Counted from the first letter of the stretch, positions 9,728 to 17,949 are shown. The stretch is 64,000 nucleotides of DNA from Beggiatoa alba B18LD (GCF_000245015.1 NZ_JH600070.1:3554684-3618683), one strand, 5' to 3'. The notes: a model not told the origin generated them from the letters alone. Numbers and translations are program-made.

Positions 9728-10285
9728 TTAATTCTTTTTAACATCAAATAACAGATATAATTGAATAAGTTCTTGTTTTTGTAAAAATACAAACTTTTCT
9801 CGCTGATAGATATTAACCAATGCGGGAATATCTTCACATTCTAGCAAGATAACCCGTCCGCCTATTAACGTTTGAGCTTGTTCAAAAATAGGAAAAATAC
9901 ATTCTAATATTCTTGTTAAGTTGAGGGGATTATCTTGAATATTAAAGTTTTTACCTAATTGTCCAATCAAATAAGTTTTTATTCTTTCTGCTTTTTTAGA
10001 AAATCCATCTAATGATTTTACTTTTGTCTTTGAAACGTCTGGGGTTATGATAATTTCTTTGAAGGAAAGAGAAAAATAACCATAAATACCTGTTGACATA
10101 TTTTCTTCATTAAAAATGAGATATGTCTTAGCATTATGAGTCCTTTCAAACTGAGTGGCTTTTTTATGCAGAAAGCTTTCAACGTCTTTATTTTTCGGAC
10201 ATGCAAACTTTTCTAATAATTGAATAAGTTCTTGCTCAGAAAGTATGTCTATTAAATCAGCTAAATGGATAATGATTTCTTTAAT
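9728..10285 (-). CDS. GNAT-family acetyltransferase, toxin-like, with non-canonical start
   Basis: The reading frame reaches 186 codons if read from 10285, but the only ATG in it (10099) would drop the first 62 residues. Those upstream codons look genuine: LLEKFACPKNKDVESFLHKK, then KTYLIFNEE leading into GYFSLSFKEI, is the N-terminal pattern of a known GNAT group. The C-terminal half carries YLIGQLGKN (acetyl-CoA-binding region) and IGGRVILLECED, then LIQLYLLF. GAGGAG stands seven bases before an ATT at 10285, a rare but real start codon; alternatively a -1 shift from the overlapping upstream gene would enter this frame. Together with the 55-codon gene upstream it resembles a type II toxin-antitoxin pair in which the toxin acetylates a translation component. 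Function is inferred from family only. Confidence 0.6.
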   Translation of the reverse strand: MKEIIIHLADLIDILSEQELIQLLEKFACPKNKDVESFLHKKATQFERTHNAKTYLIFNEENMSTGIYGYFSLSFKEIIITPDVSKTKVKSLDGFSKKAERIKTYLIGQLGKNFNIQDNPLNLTRILECIFPIFEQAQTLIGGRVILLECEDIPALVNIYQREKFVFLQKQELIQLYLLFDVKKN

Positions 10286-10428
10286 AGTATAGCTCCTCGT
10301 TTACTTTCATTGTTTATATCAATTTTTTTGACAAGAATTTCATTTTTTTGTTTTAGTTTTGCTTTAAATCGCCGAATGGTCTTTTTCTTAGTCACTAAGA
10401 AAGTTTTATCAAAAGATTGTGTTGCCAT
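10261..10428 (-). CDS. Small antitoxin-like protein upstream of GNAT gene
   Basis: A 55-residue basic protein beginning MATQSFDKTFLVTKKK and ending SKRGAILLKKSLSI. AAGGTG lies six bases before its ATG. It overlaps the GNAT frame by 25 bases. Small proteins with this MATxSFDKTF start and SKRG near the end often precede GNAT genes of this kind, so I read it as the cognate antitoxin or DNA-binding partner. No recognised fold can be assigned by eye. Confidence 0.6.
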   Translation of the reverse strand: MATQSFDKTFLVTKKKTIRRFKAKLKQKNEILVKKIDINNESKRGAILLKKSLSI

Positions 10429-10506
10429 AAAAAACACCTTTTAAGAAAGATTCCCATATGTTAGTTAAAGTTTAGTTGAAAAACAAAAGATAATAAAACA
10501 ATTATT

Positions 10507-10734
10507 TTATTCTTTTTGCCCTCCCGCCATTTCCTGCAACTCCGCCCAAATAATCTCTTGTTGCTCAGGTGTCATCGACTCATATAGACACATAAAAACG
10601 GCGGTTTGTGTTGACTTATCTAAACGACGGCGGAAGGCATTAAGGGCAAGTTCGCCATCACGGCAAAAAATCTCGTTCATTTGTTCAACAAGATTTTGAA
10701 TTTCAATGCTATATTTCATAATTGGATTAACCAT
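10507..10734 (-). CDS. Small hypothetical protein
   Basis: A 75-residue protein without a recognised motif; probably all helical, with a central NAFRRRLDKSTQTAVFMCLYESMTPE. A second ATG (10719) could also be the start; neither has a convincing ribosome site. It stands alone between the GNAT pair and the divergent phosphatase operon. Confidence 0.45.
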   Translation of the reverse strand: MVNPIMKYSIEIQNLVEQMNEIFCRDGELALNAFRRRLDKSTQTAVFMCLYESMTPEQQEIIWAELQEMAGGQKE

Positions 10735-10886
10735 CGTGGTTGTTTTATCAAGTAATAGCGATTCTTTTTAACGCCTTGATCACAGTTTCACTATAATGTG
10801 CATAAACTAGCGCGAAAATGAATACATGAAGTAGCTATTTTAGTAAGATTCCACTCCTTTTTAAAAAACTGAACATAATTTTAACG

Positions 10887-11522
10887 ATGCAAACAACTCA
10901 ACTATATGTCATTCGACATGGCGAAACGTTTTGGAATATCGCGGGCAGAATTCAGGGAACGTTAGAAAGCGGACTCACGGATATTGGTATCGCTCAAGCT
11001 AATGCGTTATCCGCTAATTTGTTAAAACTGCCTTTTCAAACAATTTACAGTAGTGATTTAAGTCGTGCTTATCAAACCGCCAAATATATTGCTGACCCCA
11101 AAGGCTTAGAAGTCGTTATCGATAGCGGGTTGCAAGAGCGTAATTTCGGAATTTTTCAAGGCTTAACTTGGCGGGAATTAGAGGTAAAATATCCTGAAGA
11201 GTTACAGCAATATCGGACTAATCCTGAGTTTATTGTGCCTAATGGAGAAAGTACGCATCAGTTTTATGACCGTTGTGCTGCTATTTTTAACGAGTTGGCA
11301 GTGCGTCATTTAGGGCAACGGATTTTAATCGTAACACATGGTGGAGTGGTGAGTAATTTATTGCGTTATGCGTTAGGAATTCCATTTGGTGCGCCACGTC
11401 GCTTTGAGGTAGTTAATACCAGCGTGAACATTTTCATGTATAAAGAGAATCATTGGATGTTAGAGCGTTGGGGGGATGTCCATCATCTGCAACATTTGCA
11501 GTCTTTAGACGATAATATTTAA
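10887..11522 (+). CDS. Histidine phosphatase family protein (GpmB/CobC-like)
   Basis: A 211-residue protein with the phosphohistidine motif RHGET (residues 10-14), the second half of the active site in IVTHGGVVSNLL (about residue 150) and the acid loop LQERNFGIFQGLTW. It belongs to the cofactor-independent branch of the phosphoglycerate-mutase superfamily, many members of which are phosphatases; the substrate is unknown. The next gene starts three bases after its stop, so it heads a three-gene operon with the transpeptidase and TPR genes. Confidence 0.85.
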   Translation: MQTTQLYVIRHGETFWNIAGRIQGTLESGLTDIGIAQANALSANLLKLPFQTIYSSDLSRAYQTAKYIADPKGLEVVIDSGLQERNFGIFQGLTWRELEVKYPEELQQYRTNPEFIVPNGESTHQFYDRCAAIFNELAVRHLGQRILIVTHGGVVSNLLRYALGIPFGAPRRFEVVNTSVNIFMYKENHWMLERWGDVHHLQHLQSLDDNI

Positions 11523-11525
11523 GCA

Positions 11526-12014
11526 ATGACGAATCGCTATATTCATATTCATTTATCAACGCAATCATTGCGCTATGTGACAGAAACGGGAGATTGTTGT
11601 TTTTCTACCTTGATTTCTAGCGCACGTAATGGCGCGGGCGAGGTTCGCAATAGTGGCTGTACGCCTCGCGGTTGGTTAGTGATTAAGGCTAAAGTGGGGG
11701 CGGGTTGTCCTGTTAATAGTGTTTTTGTCGGGCGACGTTTTACAGGGGAAATTTATAGCCCCGAACTTGTCACGCAGTATCCACAACGAGATTGGATTTT
11801 AAGCCGTATCCTTTGGCTGGGTGGTTTAGAACCGTATAAAAATCGTTATGGTCAGGTGGATACCTTAAGACGTTTTATTTATTTACATGGCACGCCAGAC
11901 GATAAACCGATGGGTATAGCAGATTCTTGTGGTTGTATTCGTATGCGTAATGACGACATTATGCAATTATTTGAGCAAGTTGATGTGGGTACGCGGGTTT
12001 TTGTGGAGGCTTAA
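11526..12014 (+). CDS. L,D-transpeptidase (YkuD domain)
   Basis: The 162-residue protein is nearly all YkuD domain: YLHGTPDD with the active-site His (about residue 121) and DSCGCIRMRNDD with the catalytic Cys (about residue 138). Such enzymes make 3-3 cross-links in peptidoglycan or attach proteins to it in the periplasm. No signal peptide is visible at the chosen ATG, which is odd for a periplasmic enzyme but known for small members of this group. It is tightly coupled to the genes on both sides (gaps of 3 bases). Confidence 0.85.
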   Translation: MTNRYIHIHLSTQSLRYVTETGDCCFSTLISSARNGAGEVRNSGCTPRGWLVIKAKVGAGCPVNSVFVGRRFTGEIYSPELVTQYPQRDWILSRILWLGGLEPYKNRYGQVDTLRRFIYLHGTPDDKPMGIADSCGCIRMRNDDIMQLFEQVDVGTRVFVEA

Positions 12015-12017
12015 ATA

Positions 12018-12338
12018 ATGGATGATAAAGCGATTACAGGCTTAGAGACATTGCTTGCTAAAGGGCAGGATAATGCTTTATTACGGCTGAGTTTAGGAAA
12101 TGCTTATCTACAAAAACAGCAAGTAGAAATCGCGCTACAACATTATGCGCAAGCCGTTAAACTAGACCCTCATTATTCTGCTGCTTGGAAAAGTTATGGA
12201 AAAGCCTTAGCAGAGAATCAGCAAATTACAGAGGCTATTCAAGCTTATACGACAGGTATTAATATTGCGGAGCAAAAAGGGGATCGGCAAGCCATGAAAG
12301 AAATGCAAGTGTTTTTAAAACGCTTACAAAAACTATAA
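12018..12338 (+). CDS. Tetratricopeptide-repeat protein
   Basis: A 106-residue protein made of about two and a half TPR units: ALLRLSLGNAYLQKQQVEIA, then YAQAVKLDPHYSAAWKSYGK, then a unit ending near ITEAIQAYTTGINIAEQKGD. TPRs bind other proteins; the partner is unknown. It is the last gene of the phosphatase/transpeptidase operon. Confidence 0.8.
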   Translation: MDDKAITGLETLLAKGQDNALLRLSLGNAYLQKQQVEIALQHYAQAVKLDPHYSAAWKSYGKALAENQQITEAIQAYTTGINIAEQKGDRQAMKEMQVFLKRLQKL

Positions 12339-12397
12339 ACTTTTCCTAACAACTCACTTTATCTTCTAACAACACTAAAATTTTTTAAGGTAGCCAT

Positions 12398-12619
12398 ATG
12401 ACATTTAAATTTATGAGTGAAGTTTTCTATTTTCACTTTAACGTACATGGACAACGCTTTGAAGTACAAATGGAACGGGAAAGTTTATTAGAAAATTGGT
12501 TTTTAACTGTGAAAAACACGGATAGCAAAGAAACACTTGCAAGCTTTATGGGGCAAAAAACCTTAGTCCCTGATAGGCAAACCGCAGAAACTATCTTGCG
12601 GCAATATGTGAAAGAGTGA
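12398..12619 (+). CDS. Small hypothetical protein
   Basis: A 73-residue protein with a beta-rich N-terminal half (VFYFHFNVHGQRFEVQM) and a helical C-terminus (RQTAETILRQYVKE). AAGGTAGCC lies just before the ATG. No family recognised. It could be the distal gene of the preceding operon, 59 bases downstream. Confidence 0.55.
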   Translation: MTFKFMSEVFYFHFNVHGQRFEVQMERESLLENWFLTVKNTDSKETLASFMGQKTLVPDRQTAETILRQYVKE

Positions 12620-12966
12620 TTTGTGAAATTACAAAAAATGGATTGATTTAGAGAAAGAAACAAGCAATTCCCATCCATAATGGGTGGGAATGCTGTTTAA
12701 AGTGTTATAGTTACCCTGAATTGAACCTTATTGTTATATAGTTTTAATTATTGAAGTATGTTCTCAATGATTATTATTGGCTGAGAACAGAAGGTTTCCC
12801 GTTACCCTAAATTGAACCTTCATTTTTACATCTGATTTTATGCAAAAACCATTCCAAAAATATTATTTAAATATCAATAATATAGTAAAATACGATCTGG
12901 TTTGTAAAGTTTTTTATTAAAAATTTTGTCCCAGTTGTCAAACTTTACGTTAAAAAGGTAAAACCC
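12620..12966. other. Intergenic region with hairpin and a 20-base direct repeat
   Basis: This 347-base gap holds a hairpin (ATTCCCATCC with GGGTGGGAAT, 12667-12691), probably the terminator of the gene before. It also has two near-identical 20-base words, GTTACCCTGAATTGAACCTT at 12710-12729 and the same with one change at 12801-12820. Between them an inverted repeat TTCTCA...TGAGAA lies at about 12760-12786. No coding potential seen. Confidence 0.6.
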
Positions 12967-13416
12967 ATGCGCCCCTTACTTACTTGGTTTACGCTTATCA
13001 GTTTAACGCTCATGCTATCCTTTGTTCACGCAGCGGAAACAGAGCGTTATGGCAAACAAAAAGTAGTATATCACTTTAATGTTGCTGATTCTAAAATCTA
13101 TTCCGCAGCTTTACGCAACATCCAAAATCATCTTGATGCAGTTGGCGTTGAAAATGTTGATATTATTGCTGTTCTACATGGTGATGGTCTCGCCATTGTA
13201 CAAGATGCGGTTAAAGACCTAGATTTACAAAATCGCTTACTCGGCTTGAAAGCGACTCATCATGTACAATTCAAAATTTGTCAAAAAACCCTAGAAGGTC
13301 GTAAATTGGATTATCAAACTGACCTTTTTGATGTCCAAAAAGAGGATATTGTCCCCAGTGGTGTTGCAGAAATTGCCCGTTTAGAACAAATGGGCTATGT
13401 CTATTTAAAACCCTAA
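12967..13416 (+). CDS. Exported DsrE/F-like family protein
   Basis: A 149-residue protein with a clear signal peptide (hydrophobic residues 4-19, cleavage likely after HAA at about 23). The mature part matches the DsrE-like fold: KVVYHFNVADSKIYSAALRNIQNHL, then VDIIAVLHGDGL, a pattern common in small periplasmic relatives of the sulfur-relay proteins. Cytoplasmic DsrE carries sulfur on a cysteine; here the only cysteine of the mature part (KICQKTL) could serve, but many exported members have no proven role. Such proteins are frequent in sulfur-oxidising bacteria. Confidence 0.75.
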   Translation: MRPLLTWFTLISLTLMLSFVHAAETERYGKQKVVYHFNVADSKIYSAALRNIQNHLDAVGVENVDIIAVLHGDGLAIVQDAVKDLDLQNRLLGLKATHHVQFKICQKTLEGRKLDYQTDLFDVQKEDIVPSGVAEIARLEQMGYVYLKP

Positions 13417-13422
13417 TTAATT

Positions 13423-13453
13423 AAAAGAGCAGTGTTTCCACAACACTGCTTTT
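13423..13453 (+). terminator. Terminator after the DsrE-like gene
   Basis: AAAAGAGCAGTGTT and AACACTGCTTTT form a stem around a five-base loop, ending in a T-run; the symmetric A-run means it could also act on the other strand. Confidence 0.85.
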
Positions 13454-13505
13454 AAAAAGCCATTCCCCCCGCAATAAAACAATTCTTTATCTTAGGAGTT
13501 CTACC

Positions 13506-14201
13506 ATGTTAGATATCCGCAACCTCAACCAGTTTTATGGCGAAAGTCACACGCTTTGGGATGTTTCCCTCACCGTTCCGACAGGTTCATGTACCTGCCT
13601 GATGGGGCGTAACGGCATGGGAAAAACAACATTGCTTAAAACGATGATGGGCTTACTACCTGCTAAATCAGGTGAAATTCTCTTTGAAGGGACTGAATTC
13701 CGTAAAAAATCGCCAGAAACCCGCGCTCTTGCAGGCATTGGCTATGTGCCTCAAGGACGCGAAATTTTTCCACAACTCACGGTTGAAGAAAATTTAAAAG
13801 TTGGATTACTCACCCGTCCCGAAACACAAGGTATTATCCCAGATAGAATATTTGAACTCTTCCCCGTCCTCAAACAAATGTTAAAACGACGCGGTGGCGA
13901 CCTTTCAGGCGGACAACAACAACAACTTGCCATCGGACGCGCCCTTGCGCTTAACCCTAAATTATTGATATTAGATGAACCCACTGAAGGCATACAACCG
14001 AATATCGTCCGCGAAATTGGCGATATCATCCAACACCTTAATCAAACTGAAAAGCTAACGGTTCTACTCGTAGAACAAAAACTCCCTTTTGCTCGTCGTA
14101 TTGCGCATTATTTCACCCTTTTAGATAAGGGTAAAAGTGTTAGCACGGGCAGTATGGATGAGCTCAATGATACGCTCATACAAACCTATCTTACTGTTTA
14201 A
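13506..14201 (+). CDS. urtE: ABC transporter ATPase, UrtE-like (urea/branched-chain amino acid type)
   Basis: A 231-residue ABC ATPase with Walker A GRNGMGKTT (about residue 33), signature LSGGQQQQLAIGRAL (about 133), Walker B LLILDEPTEG (about 152) and a switch region LLVEQK. The segments GIGYVPQGREIFPQLTVEENL and FELFPVLKQMLKRRGGDLSGG are the hallmarks of UrtE, the second ATPase of the urea uptake system. The genes that normally precede it (urtABCD) are absent; the upstream gene is the DsrE-like one behind a terminator. It is therefore an orphan whose permease, if any, lies elsewhere. LivF is the alternative assignment. Confidence 0.8.
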   Translation: MLDIRNLNQFYGESHTLWDVSLTVPTGSCTCLMGRNGMGKTTLLKTMMGLLPAKSGEILFEGTEFRKKSPETRALAGIGYVPQGREIFPQLTVEENLKVGLLTRPETQGIIPDRIFELFPVLKQMLKRRGGDLSGGQQQQLAIGRALALNPKLLILDEPTEGIQPNIVREIGDIIQHLNQTEKLTVLLVEQKLPFARRIAHYFTLLDKGKSVSTGSMDELNDTLIQTYLTV

Positions 14202-14215
14202 TCAGTAATCCTAAT

Positions 14216-15250
14216 ATGACAGCGATAACTGCCACTCGTATTCCTACTCACCTTATTACAGGCTTTCTCGGTGCGGGCAAAACCACAGCGATTCTTAATT
14301 TACTCGCCAGCCAAACCACAGGCGAAAAATGGGCTGTGCTCGTCAACGAATTCGGCGAAGTTGGCATCGATGGCGCGATTCTTCAAAGCAGGGGCATTGC
14401 AGTGCGCGAAGTCACGGGCGGCTGTGTTTGTTGCACGGTTGGGGTCAATATGCAAACGGCATTAACCCAGCTGATACGAGAAATCCGTCCCCAACGTCTT
14501 TTTATCGAACCCACAGGCATTGGCAACCCTGCCAACATTCTCAAAATTTTACAAAATGAATGGTTAGCACCTTATCTTGCTGTACATGCCGTTGTCTGTC
14601 TCATAGACCCGCGCCAATTCAGTGAAACGCTACTCGACCGCTCGCCCGTTTATTGGGATCAACTTCAATTTTCTGATGTTCTCGTCATTAATAAATGTGA
14701 CTTAGCCACAGCAGAAGAAATCGCCCGCTTTTATCAATTCGCGCAAACCTTACAACCTACAAAAAGCCTAATTGTCCAAACCACACACGCAAAACTAGAC
14801 CTTGCATGGCTCATGCAACCACACCACCGCGAGATAACCTTAAACCCTCACGACCACGAACACCAAACCCCCGCCACAACTAGCCACATCATTTCCCTAT
14901 TTCCCGAAAAATTGTCTCCTGTGAATGAAGTACGCCGTTATGAAAATTCAGGCTTTAACCGCCTAGCTTGTGGTTGGATATTTCCCACTGATTGGACTTT
15001 TTCAGAAGACAAATTGACGACTTTATTTAGTCAACTGACTAAATACCCTGCTTTTACAGAAATAGAACGTGCAAAAGGCATTTTTCGCATTGCTGACGAT
15101 GAATGGCAGTTATTTAATCGTGCAACCACAGGATTAGAAATGTGTTTATTACCTAAACAAGCTGATAGTCGAGTAGAGCTGATTGCACAAGTGGGAAAAA
15201 AACCAGATTGGATGGGAATTGAAGGCGTTTTAAGAGGGTTGGTAGTATAA
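14216..15250 (+). CDS. CobW/ZNG1-family metal-chaperone GTPase
   Basis: A 344-residue G3E GTPase: P-loop GFLGAGKTTAIL (residues 17-28), the metal-binding GGCVCC (about 69-74), Walker B LFIEPTG, base-recognition NKCD, and a CobW C-terminal domain (about 215-340). A histidine-rich stretch (NPHDHEHQTP, about 218) supports metal, likely zinc, handling. It starts 14 bases after the urtE-like gene, probably cotranscribed. The pairing recalls UreG-like nickel insertion, but the sequence is the CobW/YjiA type rather than UreG. Confidence 0.85.
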   Translation: MTAITATRIPTHLITGFLGAGKTTAILNLLASQTTGEKWAVLVNEFGEVGIDGAILQSRGIAVREVTGGCVCCTVGVNMQTALTQLIREIRPQRLFIEPTGIGNPANILKILQNEWLAPYLAVHAVVCLIDPRQFSETLLDRSPVYWDQLQFSDVLVINKCDLATAEEIARFYQFAQTLQPTKSLIVQTTHAKLDLAWLMQPHHREITLNPHDHEHQTPATTSHIISLFPEKLSPVNEVRRYENSGFNRLACGWIFPTDWTFSEDKLTTLFSQLTKYPAFTEIERAKGIFRIADDEWQLFNRATTGLEMCLLPKQADSRVELIAQVGKKPDWMGIEGVLRGLVV

Positions 15251-15278
15251 ATTAAGCCGATTTTAGCAACGTTTTATA

Positions 15279-15457
15279 ACCTGAGTTCGGCGAGTTTTAT
15301 AAAATAAAACAGAGACCTGCTAGGTTTTCAAAACCTAGCAGGTCTGTCGGAACACACGAAAAGGGTTGAAGGACTGGCAGAGACTATTCTCTTGTTTTTC
15401 ATCAAGATTAACCAGACAAGCTGTTGTCTTTTTAAAAGAATCTCGCCGAACTCAGGT
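15279..15457. mobile_element. MITE-like nested inverted-repeat element, copy A
   Basis: Ends are ACCTGAGTTCGGCGAG and its complement CTCGCCGAACTCAGGT. Inside lies a perfect 33-base palindrome (AGACCTGCTAGGTTTT, C, then the complement; 15313-15345) and, near the other end, AGCTGTTGTCTTTTTAAAAG. The flanks TTTTATA at 15272-15278 and 15458-15464 form a seven-base direct repeat, like a target-site duplication. This copy lacks the CTGAATCAGGA module of copies B-D and instead has AGGACTGGCAG (15370). It sits between convergent genes and has no coding capacity. Confidence 0.8.
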
Positions 15458-15533
15458 TTTTATAAGTTAAATAACACGCTCAAACGCCTTATTTTCTTTG
15501 AAAAACCTCGCTAAACTCAGCTTAAAAATAGAA

Positions 15534-16199
15534 TTAAGCCGTTAAAGTTTGTCCCCAATGGTCAATAATGGCATCTCGCAATTCATTTAAACGACTATGA
15601 AAGAAATGATCAGCTTCGTCCATCCAATGCAGATGTGGTTGATAAGGTTGATGACGCATCCAGCGTAATACATCATCAGGCACAATCACCTCATCTTGTC
15701 CGCCTTGAATAATCATTGTTGGAATATTGCTTAAACTCAGATTTTCAAAATTAAATCTTCCCACTGCGGGCGCGACCAATAATAAGCGTTTAGCCGCTAA
15801 TTCCACATGAGCGCGTAAGGCAACATAACTGCCAAATGAAAAGCCTGCTAACCATAATTCAGTGGGCGCATATTCCGTGCGTAACCATTGCACAACTGTA
15901 CGCAAATCATCGGTTTCACCATCGCCATGGTCAAAAACACCTGTACTTTTACCGACACCACGAAAGTTAAAACGGACAACGCCTAATCCCATCGAGTTAA
16001 ATGTACTCGCTAACATATACACAACTTTGTTGGTCATCGCTCCCCCTTGTATGGGGTTTGGATGACACACAACCACAAAAGGCATATGGCTGGGGTCATG
16101 TGGATGTTTTGGGCAACTCATTTGTACTTCTAATTGCCCCGCAGGCGCGGGAATTAATAATTGTTGAGGTTTACAATGCTGATGGGGAGAATGGCTCAT
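15534..16199 (-). CDS. Alpha/beta hydrolase
   Basis: A 221-residue alpha/beta hydrolase with the nucleophile elbow GFSFGSYVA (Ser at about residue 121), the oxyanion region VVVCHPNPIQGG, and a C-terminal DEADHFFHSR with the catalytic His. HPNPIQGGAMTNKVV followed by VRFNFRGVGKSTG marks a conserved proteobacterial family of unknown substrate. It overlaps the ferredoxin gene by four bases (ATGA), so the two are coupled. Confidence 0.85.
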   Translation of the reverse strand: MSHSPHQHCKPQQLLIPAPAGQLEVQMSCPKHPHDPSHMPFVVVCHPNPIQGGAMTNKVVYMLASTFNSMGLGVVRFNFRGVGKSTGVFDHGDGETDDLRTVVQWLRTEYAPTELWLAGFSFGSYVALRAHVELAAKRLLLVAPAVGRFNFENLSLSNIPTMIIQGGQDEVIVPDDVLRWMRHQPYQPHLHWMDEADHFFHSRLNELRDAIIDHWGQTLTA

Positions 16200-16516
16200 A
16201 ATGGTAATCTCAAACGTTCAACAATACGCCCATTTTGTAAATGTTCGCTAATAATTTCATCAATATCACTATTATCAACAAAGGTGTACCAAACTCCAGC
16301 AGGATAAATCACTAAGACTGGACCTAAGTCACAACGGTCTAAACAGCCTGCATTATTGATGCGTACACATCCTTTACCCGCTAATCCTAAGGCTTTGACT
16401 TTCTGCTTCATGTAATCTCGCATGGCAGAGGCTTGATAGTCTTGGCAACAGGCTTGACCGTTTTCGCGTTGGTTGGTACAAAAAAAAACGTGATGTTGGA
16501 AATAAGAATCGCTCAT
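16196..16516 (-). CDS. Thioredoxin-like 2Fe-2S ferredoxin
   Basis: A 106-residue protein from the ATG at 16516 (an in-frame ATG four codons upstream lies too close to the AAAGG site). The four cluster cysteines are visible: one in FFCTNQRENGQACC, the others in GCVRINNAGCLDRCDLGP. This is the pattern of the small thioredoxin-fold (2Fe-2S) ferredoxins related to the NuoE/HoxE domain. It probably transfers electrons in the cytosol; partners are unknown. It is cotranscribed with the hydrolase downstream. Confidence 0.85.
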   Translation of the reverse strand: MSDSYFQHHVFFCTNQRENGQACCQDYQASAMRDYMKQKVKALGLAGKGCVRINNAGCLDRCDLGPVLVIYPAGVWYTFVDNSDIDEIISEHLQNGRIVERLRLPL

Positions 16517-16640
16517 GATGATTTCCATCCTTTAAGATCAGATAGCTCGCCTTTTTTAAAAGGCTTATTAAATTCATATTATTAGTAGGACGTGAATACA
16601 AACCTGTCTTTAAAATTGTGATTAATCATCATAGCAAGGA

Positions 16641-17141
16641 TTATGCTGTCGCGTGAGAGGGAATTTTTGGAAAGGTTGATTGTCTTATCGTGGGGGAAAA
16701 CAAACGTGCTAAATCGATAATTGGTACAACGGTATTATCTAAATTAAAACAGGCAATCGCCAATGGTTGCCAATATTGTAATTGTGGCGGTAATGCACAG
16801 GCTTGGTCATCACTCACAAAAAGACTAGTTGGCAAATTGGCTAAATGTACACCTGCATAGCCAATATTCACTAAACTTTTTTGATAAACCGCAATGCCAA
16901 TCACATCTTGTTGTGAACGAAAAACTTTTTGCCCTTCTAAAAGGCTAGGCACATCAACGACAGGTAATAATTGATCCTGCCACGATAATATCTCACTACA
17001 ATAATGCGGAGTGTAAGGAACTTCAAACACCGTTGGAGTCAGGACAACTTGCGACATTTCATGCAACCCGACAGCAGCTTGTAAGCCTCTGCCAAAATCT
17101 AAAAGCCACGCCCGACTGGTTTTTGCTGGAGTGTCTGCCAT
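16641..17141 (-). CDS. CheW-domain protein (ChpC-like)
   Basis: A 166-residue protein that is essentially one CheW domain, with the strand pattern EILSWQDQLLPVVDVPSLL and the end TVVPIIDLARLF. CheW domains couple receptors to CheA-type kinases. It lies at the 3' end of the chemosensory operon, separated from the other members by the ATPase-Toprim pair, and fits the place of ChpC in Pseudomonas. It has diverged from the PilI-like protein at 31.1 kb. Confidence 0.8.
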   Translation of the reverse strand: MADTPAKTSRAWLLDFGRGLQAAVGLHEMSQVVLTPTVFEVPYTPHYCSEILSWQDQLLPVVDVPSLLEGQKVFRSQQDVIGIAVYQKSLVNIGYAGVHLANLPTSLFVSDDQACALPPQLQYWQPLAIACFNLDNTVVPIIDLARLFSPTIRQSTFPKIPSHATA

Positions 17142-17187
17142 GTTTTTATATATATCATTAATTTTTAATGAGTTAGTGTGCTTATTG

Positions 17188-17910
17188 TTACTTTTCTTTC
17201 TTTACCATAAGGGTTAAAAATGCTTTAAGCTCTTTAAATACATCATGATTAAAATTAAAAAGTTGCTCTTTTGGTTGACGTTCTTTCATAACCGTTTCCC
17301 ATGTCGTATTTTTAGCATTTCTATCTTTTTTAGGTAAAGTATCGTAACGAATATAGTTGTTTATCCAAAGTTTAACTAAATCTTTATCTTTTAATTTTAA
17401 GTCTTCTTTTCTCAACTGTTCTAAACATTCTTTAGAACATTGATGAATACAATCTGCAAGTTCGGAATCTTTTTCTTTCGCTGTTTTTAGTAAGTTTTCT
17501 ATTTCACCGCATTGATTCAGATGGACGAAATAGCAAGCAAAACTAACTTCATAGACTTCTTCAGTGCTGGTATTTTCAAAACTAAAAGAGACTAATTCAT
17601 TTGGCTGGCTAATTTTTTTATATTCATTTGGATAAGCGATTTTTAAAGCATTATTAATAGTTGCTAATAAATCTTCTGATTTAGATTGATCAATATCATT
17701 AATAATTCCAACTCGATCATACTTACCTTTAGAAAACTCACTGATTCTGTTTTTTAAAGCATTTATAAGTGCGGTCGGTTTTTCAGGATTACTTTCCTTA
17801 GGCGTTGATTGCCAATCAATATCATCTGTTGATTTAATCTCTAAATTATCATTTAACTGCCAGTCTTTAATCAAAGCTTCAAAAGTAAACTGATCATTTT
17901 TATCCTCCAC
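17188..17910 (-). CDS. Toprim-like (DUF3226-type) protein paired with ATPase; start damaged
   Basis: Downstream of the ATPase stands a frame of Toprim type: LLLVEDKNDQF, whose Glu would be catalytic, and VGIINDIDQS with the DxD pair (about residue 70 from the GTG). The natural start would be the ATG at 17943, preceded by GGAGAATAATT, but its second codon is TAG (17940-17938). The next possible start is GTG at 17910, which lacks a ribosome site and cuts into the first beta strand. The gene may thus be silenced, read through, or carry an error. The C-terminal half is helical and charged. With the ATPase it resembles two-gene OLD/PARIS-like systems, in which an ATPase controls a Toprim nuclease; function is inference. 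Confidence 0.6.
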   Translation of the reverse strand: MEDKNDQFTFEALIKDWQLNDNLEIKSTDDIDWQSTPKESNPEKPTALINALKNRISEFSKGKYDRVGIINDIDQSKSEDLLATINNALKIAYPNEYKKISQPNELVSFSFENTSTEEVYEVSFACYFVHLNQCGEIENLLKTAKEKDSELADCIHQCSKECLEQLRKEDLKLKDKDLVKLWINNYIRYDTLPKKDRNAKNTTWETVMKERQPKEQLFNFNHDVFKELKAFLTLMVKKEK

Positions 17911-17949
17911 CAGTAATAAAGTTTTATACTTCCCCCTCTACATTGTTAA

